Positions 10,771 to 23,690 are shown, numbered from the stretch's first letter. The stretch: 64,000 bases of DNA from Isoetes taiwanensis (GCA_021234155.1 JAJEKV010000022.1:6278132-6342131); one strand, 5' to 3'. Notes: generated from the sequence alone by a model not told the origin. Made by a program: numbers and translations.

Positions 10771-12714
10771 AAAATCTAATAGCGTATGTCATGTGCCAAT
10801 ATCACCCGATCTCCATTGAGATGCTTTCTTCTTTAAAGTCGCTTCAAGCATGGAAGCACGCCACTATCTAAACTACATATGCACCAGAGTGCTTCATATA
10901 ATAATTATGCATATCAATATGTACCTATATCATTTCTCGTAGGTTGCCACGCCTTCCTTTTCTTTTAGATTCTTTCCCTTACAAGTTGACTTAATCTTTA
11001 TGTTTCAAGAACGCCTAGTTCACGACTCTTTGGCAAGGTTCTATATTCTATATTGTTGTTTCGGATTGCCCTCAAAGAGAGTTACTAGAGCTACTACGTG
11101 TTGGATTACCTTCCACCATTAGATATGAACTTGTAGTTTGTGACCTGCTTTCGAGCATTTTGTGCACAAGGATATCTGCCCATTCCTGCACTTAATCCAT
11201 CGCTTGCCACTTCCTCGGCCAGAATCTGGTGAGAAAACGGGGATCAGAAACTTGTCTCCCCAATCGCCATTGAACCTATCACAATGCATCCGAAGTTCTC
11301 AAACAACTTTCTAGTGAGGACACATGCTTCAAGATGCTCTAATATACCTACTCTTCTTCAATGCGCCTTTTTCTCGCTAGGGAAGCCGGAAGTTTTACCA
11401 GCTTGGAAGTGTTAGTCCATCATATCCGCACCACCAGCCCATTTTGGAAGGTTGCACCGACCAAGCCACCTTAATCACAAAGAACTTCCTCAAGCATCCA
11501 CTCATATAAAGTTCCAAACTATTGCAATGAGCTCACATACTTTTGATCTCATGGGCTAGTAGTAAAGATGCCATATAAACATGGCTACTACTAAGGACCG
11601 ACTTGGCCAATCGTGAATGCAATCCATAAGAGACAACTTTATGGGTGGACCACCAGAATAAGTTCTTCTCCAAACCCTTAATAATCTCTTCCCATGGATG
11701 CTAACCGAATCCCCAACAACTTGATGGCCTGGTCCATGTGCAAGTAATTTCCATGGATAATCATGAACACACACGGAGTCGAGTATCCAATGTCCATAAA
11801 GTTGTACACTTCATTATCCCAAAAGGACACCTAAGCTGAAAAAGTGTCTAAGAGCATTTTGGCAGCTTGCAAGATTCTCAAATTAGCGACTAGGAAGAGG
11901 AACGCGGTCGCTGCATATTGATTGCGCACCTCTTGTGTGCCATCCTCTATTGTAAGACCATGGAGAAGTCCCTCCGTGGTTGCAATGGTGAATAATCATG
12001 CGACAAAGCCTCAAGGATAATTTTGAAAAGCGGTGGTGCTAAAGGGCATCCACCGCTTCCATTCTTACATCAAAAATCTAATAGCGTATGTCATGTGCCA
12101 ATATCACCCGTCTCCATTGAGATGCTTTCTTCTTTAAAGTCGCCAAGCATGGAAGCTACCGCCACTATCTAAACTACATATGCACCGTAGTGCTTCATAT
12201 AATAATTATGCATATCAATATGTACCTATATCATTTCTCGTAGGTTGCCACGCCTTTCTTTTCTTTTAGATTCTTTCCCTTACAAGTTGACTTAATCTTT
12301 ATGTTTCAAGAACGCCTAGTTCACGAGACTTTGGCAAGGTTCTATATTCTATATTGTTGTTTCGGATTGCCCTCAAAGAGAGTTACTAGAGCTACTACAA
12401 AGTTGGATTACCTTCCACCATTAGATATGAACTTGTAGTTTGCAGACCAGGCTTCCGAGCATTTTGTGCACAAGGATATCTGCCCATTCCTGCACTTAAT
12501 CCATTGTTTGCCACTTCCTGCTGTAACGGTGAGAAAAACGGGGACTGAGAAACTTGTCTCCCACTGTCATTGAACCTATCACAATGCATCTGAGTTCTCA
12601 AACAACTTTCTAGTGAGGATACAGGCTTCGAAGATGCTCTAATATACCTACTTTTCTTCAATGCAGCTTTTTCTCGCGCTAGGCTCTTTGAAGTTTTACC
12701 GCTTGAAGTGTTAG
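10107..12714. repeat. 1.3 kb tandem duplication, copy A
   Basis: Unit 1 (10107-11417) and unit 2 (11418-12714) each start at catcatatcc inside the LINE coding region and end in gtgttag inside the neighbouring unknown gene. Each therefore carries the 5' part of the LINE remnant plus the 3' exon of that gene. The same two-unit arrangement exists in copy B, so it predates the split of A and B. Confidence 0.85.
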
Positions 12715-13085
12715 CCACTTTCAACTGACCAAATGGAAATGCAGAAGAGCTTGCATCACAGGAGTTAACATGCCCCACAATATGCAACTTTAAAACTATG
12801 GTCCATCTCAAGTCTATATGATATAGTACCTGATGTTCTTAAATCCACATCACCCTTTTAGAAATTTAAGTAGTTTTTCATTGGAATCATATAGTACATC
12901 GTCAATTCTTATTCCAGTGTTGGAAGGCACGATATGGAACCCGTCCTCCTGATACCTTATCTCGTTCTCCCCATCAATTTGAATGCCATCAGTGTAGCCC
13001 TCCAGTTCGCGGTTGTCATCAAACTCCTGTGCTTCTGAAGTTTTATCCTTTTCATGTAAAATTCCAGACTCAACTGATGTTTAAC
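12350..13085 (-). pseudogene. 3' part of an unrecognised gene, copy A
   Basis: The main frame is 12395-12811. It reads through a Ser/Lys-rich stretch (SGKTSKSLAREKAALKKSRY), then CDRFNDSGRQVSQSPFFSPL and GLSAGMGRYPCAQN. Upstream frames continue to about 13080 as in copy B. No domain is recognised. A second copy of its last exon lies in tandem unit 1 (about 11090-11400). A captured or degraded host gene is possible. Confidence 0.4.
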
Positions 13086-13089
13086 GCAT

Positions 13090-14320
13090 TTTGCCAACAC
13101 TTAGCCTAGCATGAACCAGCGGCTACCAAGAGTATCCATATCTCCCACTAGTCCTTTAAACCTAAGAGAAGGCTTGCCCAAAATGTTAAGTCCCAAAAGG
13201 GCAAAATACTGGCAGAAACATCGACGCATCGAATTTATGTTTTTAAATCATCTGTGAGATGCAAAATGGATCAAATTCATCGGATTTAATTTTTCAATTG
13301 ATCTATATTGACTTCGATCTGATGTCACTTCTGATTTGTTGAACTGAGGATGTAATCGGGTAGTAAAAATATATGGCAATGAGAAAATATACCAATTTAA
13401 TTTCAACAAATCTATGCTGCGATTCCTTGCTCCGACAACTAACGATGGTTTTGCCTCCTGAATCAACCTCTTGAATGATTAATCTCTTGAATCAATGGAA
13501 CCGTTCTCTCAGAATATCGATCTTATGGAATATCGGCATGTTCTCTCAAAATATCGGCTCCTTCAGAATATCGCCGGAGGAAGAGGCAATACATAAGGTT
13601 TTTCTCAGCCATGAGAATTAATTGCAGAGAATTAATTAGTGGTAAATCTCTTCCACCCAAAAAAATTAGATTGATTCTAATTTTAGCGAAAAACCTTCCG
13701 AATTAAGCATTGGAAACCCTTCCGGATTACGTGGAAATATGAAAGTGTTTCCATGTTGAAGCCAGAAAGGGTTTCCATTGACGTGTTTAATAACCCAAAT
13801 CTGGCGAAGTTTTTTGCGTACTTATCGTTTTTTGCTTGTATTATCATTTTTTGGCCGTCCAATGACGGCAATTTTCCACGAATATGTTGCCAGGGGAAAA
13901 TCCAGGCGGCAAGTGTGCAGTCAACCAGGGGTCAAATTGACCCCATAAAATAGGAGCACAAATTGCCCATAAACCATTGTCTAAAACAAAAATACACGTG
14001 GGCAGCAAGGATCAAATACTTACATTGGCTGGCCAGCACAAAAACACAGTGTGAACACACAAGCAAGTGCCATTAATTCATCAGAACATAAACATTTGTT
14101 ACAGTAAAGAAGTGCCACATGCACATTCACATCATCGGCCCTCTCACAAGCAGGATCCCAACAAGGCTAAGCGTGAGGGGCAAGTATCAAACAAAAAGCA
14201 AACACCTGTATATGAACTCCAGCAAGAAGACAACAGACAAGTACATCAACTCTAGCTGATAAGTTTCTTGGCAAGAAAACAACAGATATCTACATCCACA
14301 AAAGACACCACTAGCAAGCT
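13090..14320. other. No clear gene; second aggaagggtttcc group, copy A
   Basis: No convincing coding region. At 13680-13790 there are three or more copies of the ggaaacccttcc motif, also seen at 1590-2015. The right portion (13980-14320) may be 3' sequence of the HUH-type gene that ends at 14321. Confidence 0.45.
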
Positions 14321-15889
14321 TCAATTCCGCGGTTCCCCAGATCGACCCTGCCTTATCACATTATCTAACGCCCGGATCTCCTGTGACAAGAGCGCCCTGG
14401 CAAGGCTCATATGCGATCGGAGAGTATGGAGTTCAAACGTCGCAACTCCTCACCGCTCCCATGCAACACTATTCATATCACCGTCAATCGCCATGTAAAA
14501 CTCCGGGCACCGATTTTAAGGATCCGCATTGAGGCCGCTATCCCTCGTGATTACTCCAACTTGAACCAACGGGTTAATAAACTCTTCAAGCTTAAAATGT
14601 TTTTTCCAATTCCGGTGGATAAACCCTCGCCATCGACGAGAGACATCCACACCGAACTAATGATCGAGAGATCTATGTGCACCATAAATGGGCCCGCCAT
14701 CCCCCGCCATTCGCATCAACCTCCATCTCTAACCTGCAAAAATAAAAACAATGCGTAAAGACAACTGTACAATCTCACAGCAGCTACCAGGCCTAGCCAA
14801 CGGCCATGGTATGGTCGCCAGGTAAACCGGAATATAATCAAGACCCTCCTCGCCTATGACAACCCTCGGGCTAAACGTGGGATCACACAAGTCAACAAAG
14901 TTCTCATCGGCCTCATCAGCAGGGATGGAATCATCCCAATATCTACGCCTTCCAGGCCATTCCATTCAATCGGCACATACCCAGCTGGCAGCCCATATAA
15001 AATTGTCTGAATATCTCAAGGCATGCAACGAGCAGGATTTAGGAGAATTCTCCGGGCAAAGACGGATTCTATGCTCATTGACATGAAACGTGTTAGAAGG
15101 TATTAATAACCATTGGACAAGGTAAACTTGTCGCCTCCTGATCATTCGAGCCAAGGTGAAAGTGAGGCTTGGTGTGCACGGCGACCACCATGATATGAAA
15201 CAAAACGTGCAGCCCTGTTCAGGATGTTCCGATTGTCAAGAACACAGAAGCCCTTGGTGTCTCCAGCGCCTCAACGCAGATAAAGATCCTTGCCCTTCTG
15301 TATCATTGACTCACTGGCATTGTGCAGATGACACAAGTAATGTACCTTGCCAATGTCCTTCATGCAATAGCCGACCATGCCTTCAAAGCAATGAAGTCTG
15401 GTGTTCTTCAATGCCTTGCACACCAAAATCACATCTGGTGGCTTGGATGGCCAATTGAAGGCTCTCTTAATGGCTTCGTTCATGGCTTTGGGAGAATTGA
15501 ACCGACCTCTCAAGACACTCAACGCAGTGTGCGGATCCTCACGACGATCCCCTCTCCAAAGCAACAGCCCCTGCTATGCAGTTTCTGTCGCAGAAAGAAG
15601 ACAAAGCCTCATAGAAGCTGAGGGGAACATCCTGCCCTGACAATCCTAATGTTACAGATACATCAATTGCACCCCAGCAGGAGAACGAATTGGGCATGGC
15701 AGGGTGCTGCTGGGTCTGTCCAGAGCTGCAGCTGCCGGGCATGGCACCAGCAGAGCAACTTGAATTCATCTTAGCACTACCATGCATGGAACTAGCAGGC
15801 CCTAAAGGATTAATCTGTGGGCTACCAGGCGGGATGCCGGCCTGCCCTGCCGCACCCCTAACCTTCCTAGCTGCCTTTTTCAATGACAT
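14321..15889 (-). pseudogene. HUH-endonuclease (Rep/replitron-like) gene, damaged copy A
   Basis: Same gene as 41807-43379. The N-terminal region (15889 down to about 15540) and the region with GYCMKDIGK (about 15330-15440) are open. The stretch encoding the HLHVQ motif is altered: copy B has a CAG/CTG-rich run here, and copy A carries a scrambled equivalent that removes the motif and shifts the frame. The C-terminal helical part (14480-14700) is likewise disrupted at CTG/CAG sites. Either this copy is dead or its consensus is wrong at methylated sites. It is identical to copy B over long flanking blocks. Confidence 0.5.
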
Positions 15890-16119
15890 ATCACACAAAC
15901 AAAACAAGAGCTAGATAGCAAGTCGTCTCACCTGATACAAAGCATTGCCGACCCAACCCAAGCACTTCCAAGCATCTGCAGCAGATCAGCTTCGTCCTCA
16001 ACCCGCCACCGCAAGAATAAAGGAATTGGCAAGCCCATGGTCGGCTACCATCCATCGGTCCAAAGGAGACGACAAGACCGTTATCCCCAATCCGACCTTC
16101 GAAATCAGCAAAATACGGC

Positions 16120-18945
16120 TTCTTCCCCTAATCGAAGTTGCCACGACTTTCTACCTCTCAAGGCTACTTAATACAAATCAAAACCATTACCAATCTTAAG
16201 TTATAAATATACTAAACTTGGTCGTGCAAACATTATATGTATTATGTTATATTTTTTGGTTTTATTCCCGAAATGTGGCGTTACACGACTCTCCTTCTGT
16301 GCTTTCTTCAACACCTCAGAATGCGAAAACAAGCGACAACAGCTTCACACAAGAAGCTCAAGAAGGCCACGATTTTAGTGCATGTCATAACAGCGCATGA
16401 GCCAGGGAAGTCGACTTCTTCTTATAATATCCTTTGGGTCCAATATATGAAGCATTTTTTGCAGGTAAAATTACATGAAGTGTGCTTACAAAGTGGGTAT
16501 TTAACTTCACATTTGTAATATCTCTTTGTTGAAAGTTTAATGAGATACAGAAGGGGTTTTTGTGATCAACCACTTGATCTCTTACTATTTACAACCTTGT
16601 ATCGCCCTTAATTTTTTCAAGTGAACATGAATGAGTCGGGTTTGAACAAAGGAAGCATGAACCGACTCAGTAGCCGTCTATTTTAAATAGGAATTTTTCT
16701 ACTAAAGAGCTTCCATATTTTTGCATCAGTTGAAAAGCATAAAACCGGATTTTTTCATTTTCATCTATGTTTTGGGTAGTTATCATGTTACATATAGAAG
16801 TTTCTCGCATTGTTTAACATGTCGAATTTGAAAAAGTGTTTAATTGTATGCGTGCCGAATTCATTTTTGCTCTATAGAGGTAAAAAGAGCTTCCACAACT
16901 CTTTATTAAAAATAGGATTTTCTATTTCAGTTGTGCTCTTCCTCCACTCATGCCAGGTTTCATATTTTCTTCTTTATTGTGCAAGCAGGTAAATGGGGTT
17001 TAGATCCACATTACCTTTTTTACGTTGTTGGGAAGAGGAATGCCGAGAGGCGGAAAATATAGTGTTCATCCTACTCCAAGTCATACACCTGTATTCTGTG
17101 GATTCAAAATATGATTCAAATCTATTTCACTCGGCCCTAATGCAGTTGCCTCTACATTCATCAGCTTTTAGTTCCAAAGGTATTTGAGCCTGTTATTCCA
17201 GTTTATTTTTTCTCATCTTTTTGATTTGCATCCCACCAAAATATTAATAGTACTTTCTTGCTAAAACCTAGAAAATCATTGAAGCTTGAGTCTTATAGCT
17301 TAAGATGGATTGGATATTTGCAACGCCATGTCGCCAAAGAAATGCGGTTCTTACACGGACACTATTATAATTTATTTCAAACCAACGATTCATGTTTCTT
17401 CATTGCTTCCTTCTTTTCAAAATATGAGTACAGTTCATGAAGTCCTTAGAATGATTTAGTAGCATTTCTAAAGTGCCAAAAGTGCCAGGTGCAGCTTCAA
17501 TGGATGAAGTCCCTAGAATGATCAAATAGCATTTTCTAGAGTGCCAAGTTCTGCCATGGTGATTAGTGTTTTTCATTCTCTCATTGTTATCAACATGAAA
17601 ATAAGAAAGAGAACAAGATAACAGAGACCTCTTTTTCGATCAGACAGATCTTCATCACATATCATGATCATCAAGCTGGTACCAAGATGTCATTGTCTAT
17701 AAATTGCTCCATATACCAGTCTGCCTATGATCTGTATCTTTGAATAAGTGCTACTGTCAAGGACCGCCAAAATTGTTAAAATGGTGTACTAAAATGCTTT
17801 ATCATCTTAGTATTCTATGTTGTAGTCATTGTCAACGATCTTTTGTGCTTTTTGAGAAATGTTGTACCGTATGCATGATGTTGATTCACAAACGAGCAAG
17901 TAGTTTCTTTGTCTCTTGATTTGGCTTGCAAGCATTTGGTCTCTACCAACCCTTTAACTGAACTTTGACTTTAAATGTACTAAGCTTAGGCCGTCCAGAT
18001 TTTCCTGATGCAATGCCATTTTCTTTCTGCAAACTGTAAATACTCAATTTGATGCAATGTCATTTTCTTTATGCAAACTTTAAATACTCAATATGATATT
18101 ACTTTCTATCGTCATGTGTCTTATAAATCCAAACCTTCCAATTTTGAAGGGTCGAATTCATGTTCCTGCATATATAGTTGAGAATGCAGATTCCATGTGG
18201 ATCAAATATAAAAAATATAATACCAGACATATTTTGAAATGCCTCATGTAATAGTTTTGTGGCAAACAAAATGGCAAGAGAGTTTGCTTATGTTTACTAG
18301 GCTTAGACCTCAATAAGCTTTGTTGATGTGTTGCTTAAGTATATATTGCTTTGTTCAGGTGTTCAGCAAGCAATAGTTTAACTGCTTCCTTGCTACAGAT
18401 AGTAATTGCTAAATCCATTGAGACCATGATGTTGTAGTAGATTGCAAGTTCCAGCAAAGTTCCATATCACATAACCATTGACATTATATAATATTGCCCC
18501 TATATTCAATACGTCATGCCAAGATCCTAAGGTTGCGTGCTTATAGTGGTGGTCCCCTTGCAAAACATTGATTTACGTAGCTTACAAAACAATAGTTTTC
18601 CTTTTGTTGCAATACAAAAGCTGTCAACTAACAAGGTAGGTCATCATCATAAATATCAAGGAACTCAAACCTTTTTGTCCTTTCCTAACCATGCAATGGA
18701 AATGGATGATACTGTTAATGTTGTTTTTTGGTTCGTGATATCCAAAGTAAAACTTAATATCCTCTTTTGCGAAGCACGCGATTCTAAAGGCGTCTTTCTA
18801 TGCTAAGAAACGCGTCTATATTTCTGAGATTAGGAAGGACATCGTATTCAATACATGTATAATTCTTATGGGAAAGATTCTTTAGGCATATTCGGAGTTG
18901 ATGCCTCTTCCTAGATTCGACACGTATTTAGGAAGGAAAAAATAG
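16120..18945. other. Long stretch without recognisable gene, copy A
   Basis: AT-rich, with short frames only. The part 17450-18700 is almost identical to 44880-46190, including its CAG/CTG sites, in contrast to neighbouring blocks. No transposon terminus or RNA gene was recognised. Confidence 0.45.
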
Positions 18946-18949
18946 AGAT

Positions 18950-19885
18950 TTAAAAAAAATGGCGAAAATGGTTTTGTGACAAAGCGGTAGCCATGTAACA
19001 GATGACTTTGCCGACGGATTCAACTATGGCTATGGCGCTTATGGCGATAGGCTTCCTGGCCGGGTTGTGGCTATTGTGTTCGATTTTCAAAGCTTCAAAA
19101 ATTGCTTCCAACCTTGAAGTTTCAGAAAGCAACCAATTTTTGAGCTTATCTAGTGCCGGATCTGCGCCTCGGCATTGCATCTCTGCTGCAAGGCCACCTC
19201 GGCTGTGCGATTCAAGGATCTTGCGGAATTTCTTGCCCTGAGCATGTGGAGGATCTTCTTATAATGCCAGCGGATCATGCATGGCCTTCGTCTATGCTAT
19301 GCTTTGATCGTTAATCAGATGCTATGCTATGCTATTTGCCTTGCTTCCATCCGGGTTGAGCTTATAATAACAGATATTTGCTCTATCTATCCGGCTTTGC
19401 ATAAACGCCGAAAAGAAGCTTTGTCATTACTAGTGGTCAGACGGGCATCCTTGAGCGTTAGAATATCCGTCTAAATTGCCTTTTGTTTTGCTACCCTAGG
19501 TCGGTATGGCTAGATGAAGGCGGTGGCTCGGCCTTTGTGAAAGAGGCTAAGATGTTCCTCTACCAATTGTAGAGACAACTTGATAAGTCTGCATTGTTTT
19601 AAAATTTTATATCTTTTCCGCTTCAAATGCGGGGTTTATCCTTATGTCTTGGTAATGTGGATCATCCGATATTATATAATCGGCTTTGTCAAATGGCAAA
19701 GGGATCATTGCGGTGTTACGGCATGATATTGCGTCTTTTGGTCGCACCAAGAACAACATTCGTGTTGCATCTTTTCAAAACATTCTCTGTTACATCTAGG
19801 TATTGGAATTTTCCATGCTTATCTGTTTCAAAGAGACATTTCACTTCTAGTGAAGCAATTTGAGAAAAAAATTGCTTTGGATTTT
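18950..19885 (-). pseudogene. Unrecognised minus-strand coding remnant, copy A
   Basis: The left frame (18950 to about 19255) reads KKFRKILESHSRGGLAAEMQ and DKLKNWLLSETSRLEAIFEA, a helical, coiled-coil-like stretch. The right part (about 19600-19880), which is open in copy B, is broken here. No domain is recognised. Same-strand order and spacing match copy B. Confidence 0.35.
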
Positions 19886-19889
19886 GTAG

Positions 19890-20620
19890 GACTTCAAATT
19901 ATATACCTAAGCTTTGGATCAGTAGCTCTAGCCGAAAAATGTTGGCATGCATGAAGACTTCTATTATCCTTTGGAATCGTGGATCTTAGTTATCCCTTGG
20001 TGAATTTTCCGTGTACAAATGTTGTCTAATGGCAGGCCTCTGCCCTTCAATGACAGTTTCAGGTGTCCACACGAGCTACCTTTTGTTTAAAGTCTTGCTT
20101 GTGAAGTTTTCTGACATTTCTAATTTCTTTCAGTCTTTTTGCCTTGCAAAGCAGGTAAGATAGATAGATATTGTTTTAGAGAAGCATGGAATGAAGATGC
20201 AAGATGACACAAGAAGACATGCAGTAAATGTTCAAGAATGAAGGCAAAAAACATTTAACGTGACAGGGAGGATTTCCATGGAAAAAGGGGGGCTATATAC
20301 GGCCAGAGGTGATACTTGAAGAAGTTTTGTTTGAGATCTTATATGTTTTTAATTCTAAAGATATCCCTTTGCAGGATGATCCCAAGTTAATACCAGTGAA
20401 TCATTTGCATTTGCTGGATCATCTGCATCTGGTTATCAGGTTTTTTTACCTTGAAGAAACTTTGGGTGGTGCAAAAAAAGCCACTCCTATTCATGGGTTG
20501 AGCAGTGGACTTAGATGCTTCATTCCTAAGGAATACCCCCTCTGTTTTACAGCAACTGTTTGTGGTAGGCAGAAGTCATAGCAGGTATGACTTTCCCTTC
20601 AAAAACAAGATGCTTTTTCA
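19890..20620. other. No recognisable gene, copy A
   Basis: Short frames only. The plus-strand frame at 20309-20581 starts after a possible exon boundary but has no recognisable content, and its counterpart in copy B (about 47735-48000) is broken. Nothing else is seen. Confidence 0.4.
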
Positions 20621-20623
20621 GGT

Positions 20624-20753
20624 CACCCTATGATTATCAAACCATAGGGTGAGAGTCAACAATAGAGTAATTGATATCCACAAAATTGTACCCTATGATT
20701 GTCAGACCATTGGGTGAAATTAACAATAGAGTCAATTGATATCCACAAAATTG
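20624..20753. repeat. Short tandem repeat with hairpin, copy A
   Basis: Two head-to-tail versions of a ~65-base unit containing caccctatgattatcaaacc and aattgatatccacaaaattg. The first includes a 9-base inverted repeat (caccctatg...catagggtg). Confidence 0.6.
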
Positions 20754-21429
20754 CCTCCCTTGAGACAAAGCATATAGCCCCGCCGAATTAAATTGGTACC
20801 AAAATTTTAGCCATTGCACCATTAGATATGCTAAAATATGCCTCAGGATGCTCAAGGCACCCTCTACCTAACGAATTGCACTTTAACAGGGTCAACCCAA
20901 AAACATTCCTCAAGATGCTCAAAGCCACCCCCTTAAGAGGGGCAATCCAAAAACCTCCCCTCCCTTAAAAGAAGTTCGATGTTTAGATGCCATATCTAGG
21001 ACCACTTGGGTAGCACCTAGTAATTAAGGCAAAATCATGGAGATCATGATGGAGAGGCTAGGTGCGACTTCCTCCGGAAAAGGAAAAAAAAAAAAAAAAA
21101 GTAAAATTGGAGTAGTCATAAGTTAATTGCATTTTATGTAAATTGTTCACTCAATAATGGGCTATGGCTCGATTCTCTCTTCAAGTATTAACTCTATTGG
21201 GTAGTCTCCGAATGAATTGGTGCTTCAGAAGAAATTCTTTTAGTGCTCTTTGAGCAAGAAATTCTTTAGTGCTCTTTGAGTGAAGGAGACATGGACAAAG
21301 AAGGGTATAGTATAAACTCTCATAAGATAAAAACTACAATGATGGGTATGGCGGGCACCAAGCTCATAAAACTAAAACTTTTAACATGAATAAGCAGCCA
21401 AATTTTATCAAGGGAATGAGCGGTAGATT

Positions 21430-21480
21430 CTCAAAACTAATATAGTTTGAGGAACATGCAGTTCAACTCCTGCATGTTCT
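21430..21480. repeat. Double hairpin with T-arm-like loop, copy A
   Basis: The first hairpin is ctcaaaact-aatat-agtttgag. The second is gaacatgcag...cctgcatgttc, with one G missing compared with copy B. See 48852-48902. Confidence 0.45.
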
Positions 21481-21785
21481 TTCACATCTCAATGATGTCG
21501 AGAATTGAAATCTATTCAAGCACAAAACTTCTTTTGCGGCCGGGTTAGAGAAGAGAAATGCAAGCGGCCGCACATAGGGCCAGCGATAAATTTTGTATCT
21601 ATAACATGAATCCCTCTCTGCAAAATGCGGTTCTTTGGTTCTATAACAATATATCAGTATTCTTTGCTCACTTGCATCACCACATTATCGGCAACATTGG
21701 AGTATGTCAACAGTGCCCCCTCTCTCCAACTCTATTAGGTCTTTATAATGATCAACTGGAAGAAAGGACCCCATGTGGCACAAGT

Positions 21786-21869
21786 AGCTCCCTTCTACAT
21801 GCAAGTGATGCAGGCATGTAGAAGGGAAATAGCTCCCTTCTACATACAAGTGATGCAGGCATGTAGAAG
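21786..21869. repeat. Twin palindromic repeat, copy A
   Basis: Two tandem ~42-base units, each able to fold through an 11-base inverted repeat (cttctacatgc...gcatgtagaag). Confidence 0.6.
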
Positions 21870-22189
21870 TGATACCAACGCCGTCTTACCTTCAGTTTGA
21901 AACAAAGCAAAGTAAAAAAAAGCTAAACAGCTTCAAAGCACGACTTTTTCATTAAAGACGACGTAAAAAGCAAGTTTTATGGCTCTATAGTATTTGTTCA
22001 GGGTAATTCGGCTAAGTATTTGCATGAATTGGGTCTGCAAGCTCAAGAAATTGGCTCTTCATTTCAAACCTAATCTTTTGCTGAACTGAACCCTAATTTG
22101 TGAATCCAGATTCACATCAATATATGGATTGTCAATTTGACAATGCTCTAGCCAATTATGGTCTTTATAAATAGTTCAAAGAGTAATAT

Positions 22190-22730
22190 TGAATTGATTT
22201 TTATCGTCCGCGCAAACTAATTGGCCTATGGGACTCAAACAAAGGTTTCAACAAGTGTAATACTGCTAGAATTGAAAAAACCCTGCCCGAAGGGTTTTCG
22301 AGGGAAAAATCTTGGCAGTAATAGGGTACGCTAAGAGACTACATAATGATATATTATGGTACATTTTAATCTCAGTGTCATGCTTGAGGACATAATTGAG
22401 TGTGTGCATCCATGATGTCTTGGTAAAAAGGTCCTAACAAACCCAACTGAGGTTGTGTCCAGTAGCGCATGAAATGGCTGGTTAGGCTGAATCAACTCTG
22501 CATAATGAGCTCGGATGTGATTAAATGCTCGACATTGTGGCAATATATGGCATTCGTCTTCATTGGCACTCTGATGGCAAAACTGACAAAGTCTATACTC
22601 GCCTGCCTCTCAAGCCCATCGGCTTGTTTAAATTCGCAGGTATATGCGCCTGTGCAAATTGACACTATCAACCTGCACTTTTTCAGTGACAAATGTGTAC
22701 GCAGGTAGCGCTGTGAACTTCGTGTAAGCA
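22190..22730 (-). mobile_element. LINE C-terminal and 3' end remnant (spacer)
   Basis: The minus strand reads a Cys/His knuckle typical of the C-terminus of some LINE proteins: LCQFCHQSANEDECHILPQC, then RAFNHIRAHYAEL. The 3' non-coding end at about 22190-22330 (ggacgataaaaa when read on the minus strand) matches the end of the element at 26995-27480, so both belong to one family. Confidence 0.6.
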
Positions 22731-22749
22731 TCAGGTTGACCTAGGTGGT

Positions 22750-23690
22750 AGTGTGATGGTTTAACCTGTTCCAAGGCACTAGTATCTCAAAGCTTGTTGA
22801 GGAAGCAAGCATCGAGATACTGTCGCAAGTTATGTGATCTTCTTCAATTTTCACCTGTATTCAAAAATAGTTTGGCAAAGGGAAAGAGCTCTGGGCCTGA
22901 TGGTCTTCCCCCCAAATTTTGTTTAAAATTTTGGGATGTTATTAAAAGTGACTTGATGCAAATGATACATGGCTTTTAATATTCCAATCATTTACACCCT
23001 ACTTTGGCTTCTGGCTCATTAGTCTTATTCCCAAGACAGATAATCCTTAATCTTTTCGTGATTGGATGCCAATATCTTTGATCAATACCACTTATAAAAT
23101 CTGTGCTAAAATATTGGCTGACGGAATTAAAAGTTTTCTGCAAAAAAATATTTGCTTGCATCAATCTGCCTTCTTGTCTAATAGATTTTAGACAATTACA
23201 TTGTTGCTATGGAATGTTTGCATTGGGCTAGAGCTTCTGATTAAAATTGTGCCCTCCTCCTCGACTTTTCCAAAGCTTTTGATACTGTAAGATGGGACTT
23301 TTTAGAGTTGGCTTTGAAAATGACAGGCTTCCCTTTAAAGCTTATTATATTAATTCTTGGCCTCAATTGCAGAGCTCAATCTACTTTCTTGATAAATGGA
23401 TCTCCTGGAAAATTTTCCTCTTTGAATGAGGGGGGAGGCAAGGTTGTCTCCTTGCCCCTTATGTTTATTGTGGTTGCTGAGCAGCTAAACAAAGCTATTC
23501 TTTACCATCAAAATGCTGGGAACTTAAAGGGTTTAAATCTGCCAAGCAAATTGATCCAATTTGCCTTCTTGCAATATGCTGATGATTCCTTCAATTGTCT
23601 ATTGAATGACATAAATAATATCAAATTCTTCATAAAGCTAATTAATAGCTTTAGGGTCATTTTCCACCCGTCATTAAGTTAAATTTAAGT
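22750..23690 (+). mobile_element. LINE reverse-transcriptase pseudogene (spacer)
   Basis: The plus strand carries a degraded RT domain in shifting frames: GKSSGPDGLPPKFCLKFW (22870-22940), a block equivalent to the DFSKAFDTV motif (about 23260-23290, partly frame-shifted), MTGFPLKLIILILGL (23320-23360), and FLQYADDSFNC with the catalytic Asp pair at about 23570-23600. Many indels and stops make it non-functional. No tail or target-site duplication was found. Confidence 0.75.

Larger units (their letters stand above)
1..21975. repeat. Large segmental repeat, copy A
   Basis: Nearly the whole stretch is found again in the same orientation at about 27330-49399. Anchors: 2576 matches 29892, 7061 matches 34383, 14067 matches 41553 and 21975 matches 49399, so the offset drifts from about 27.3 to 27.5 kb through small indels and one 124 bp insertion in copy B. 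Blocks such as 3540-4480, 17450-18700 and 20600-21060 are almost identical. Others (9200-9420, 14480-14640) are full of mismatches centred on CAG/CTG. The right breakpoint is sharp: both copies share a sequence ending in gcaagt and then diverge. The left edge lies outside the window. Confidence 0.93.

Noticed and set aside
15690-15914. Plus-strand open frames opposite the HUH-type gene (also 43180-43404)
   Set aside because: They are antisense shadows of the longer minus-strand frame with the nuclease motifs.
20624-20753. CRISPR-like repeat array
   Set aside because: Only two imperfect tandem units without spacers, in a eukaryotic genome.
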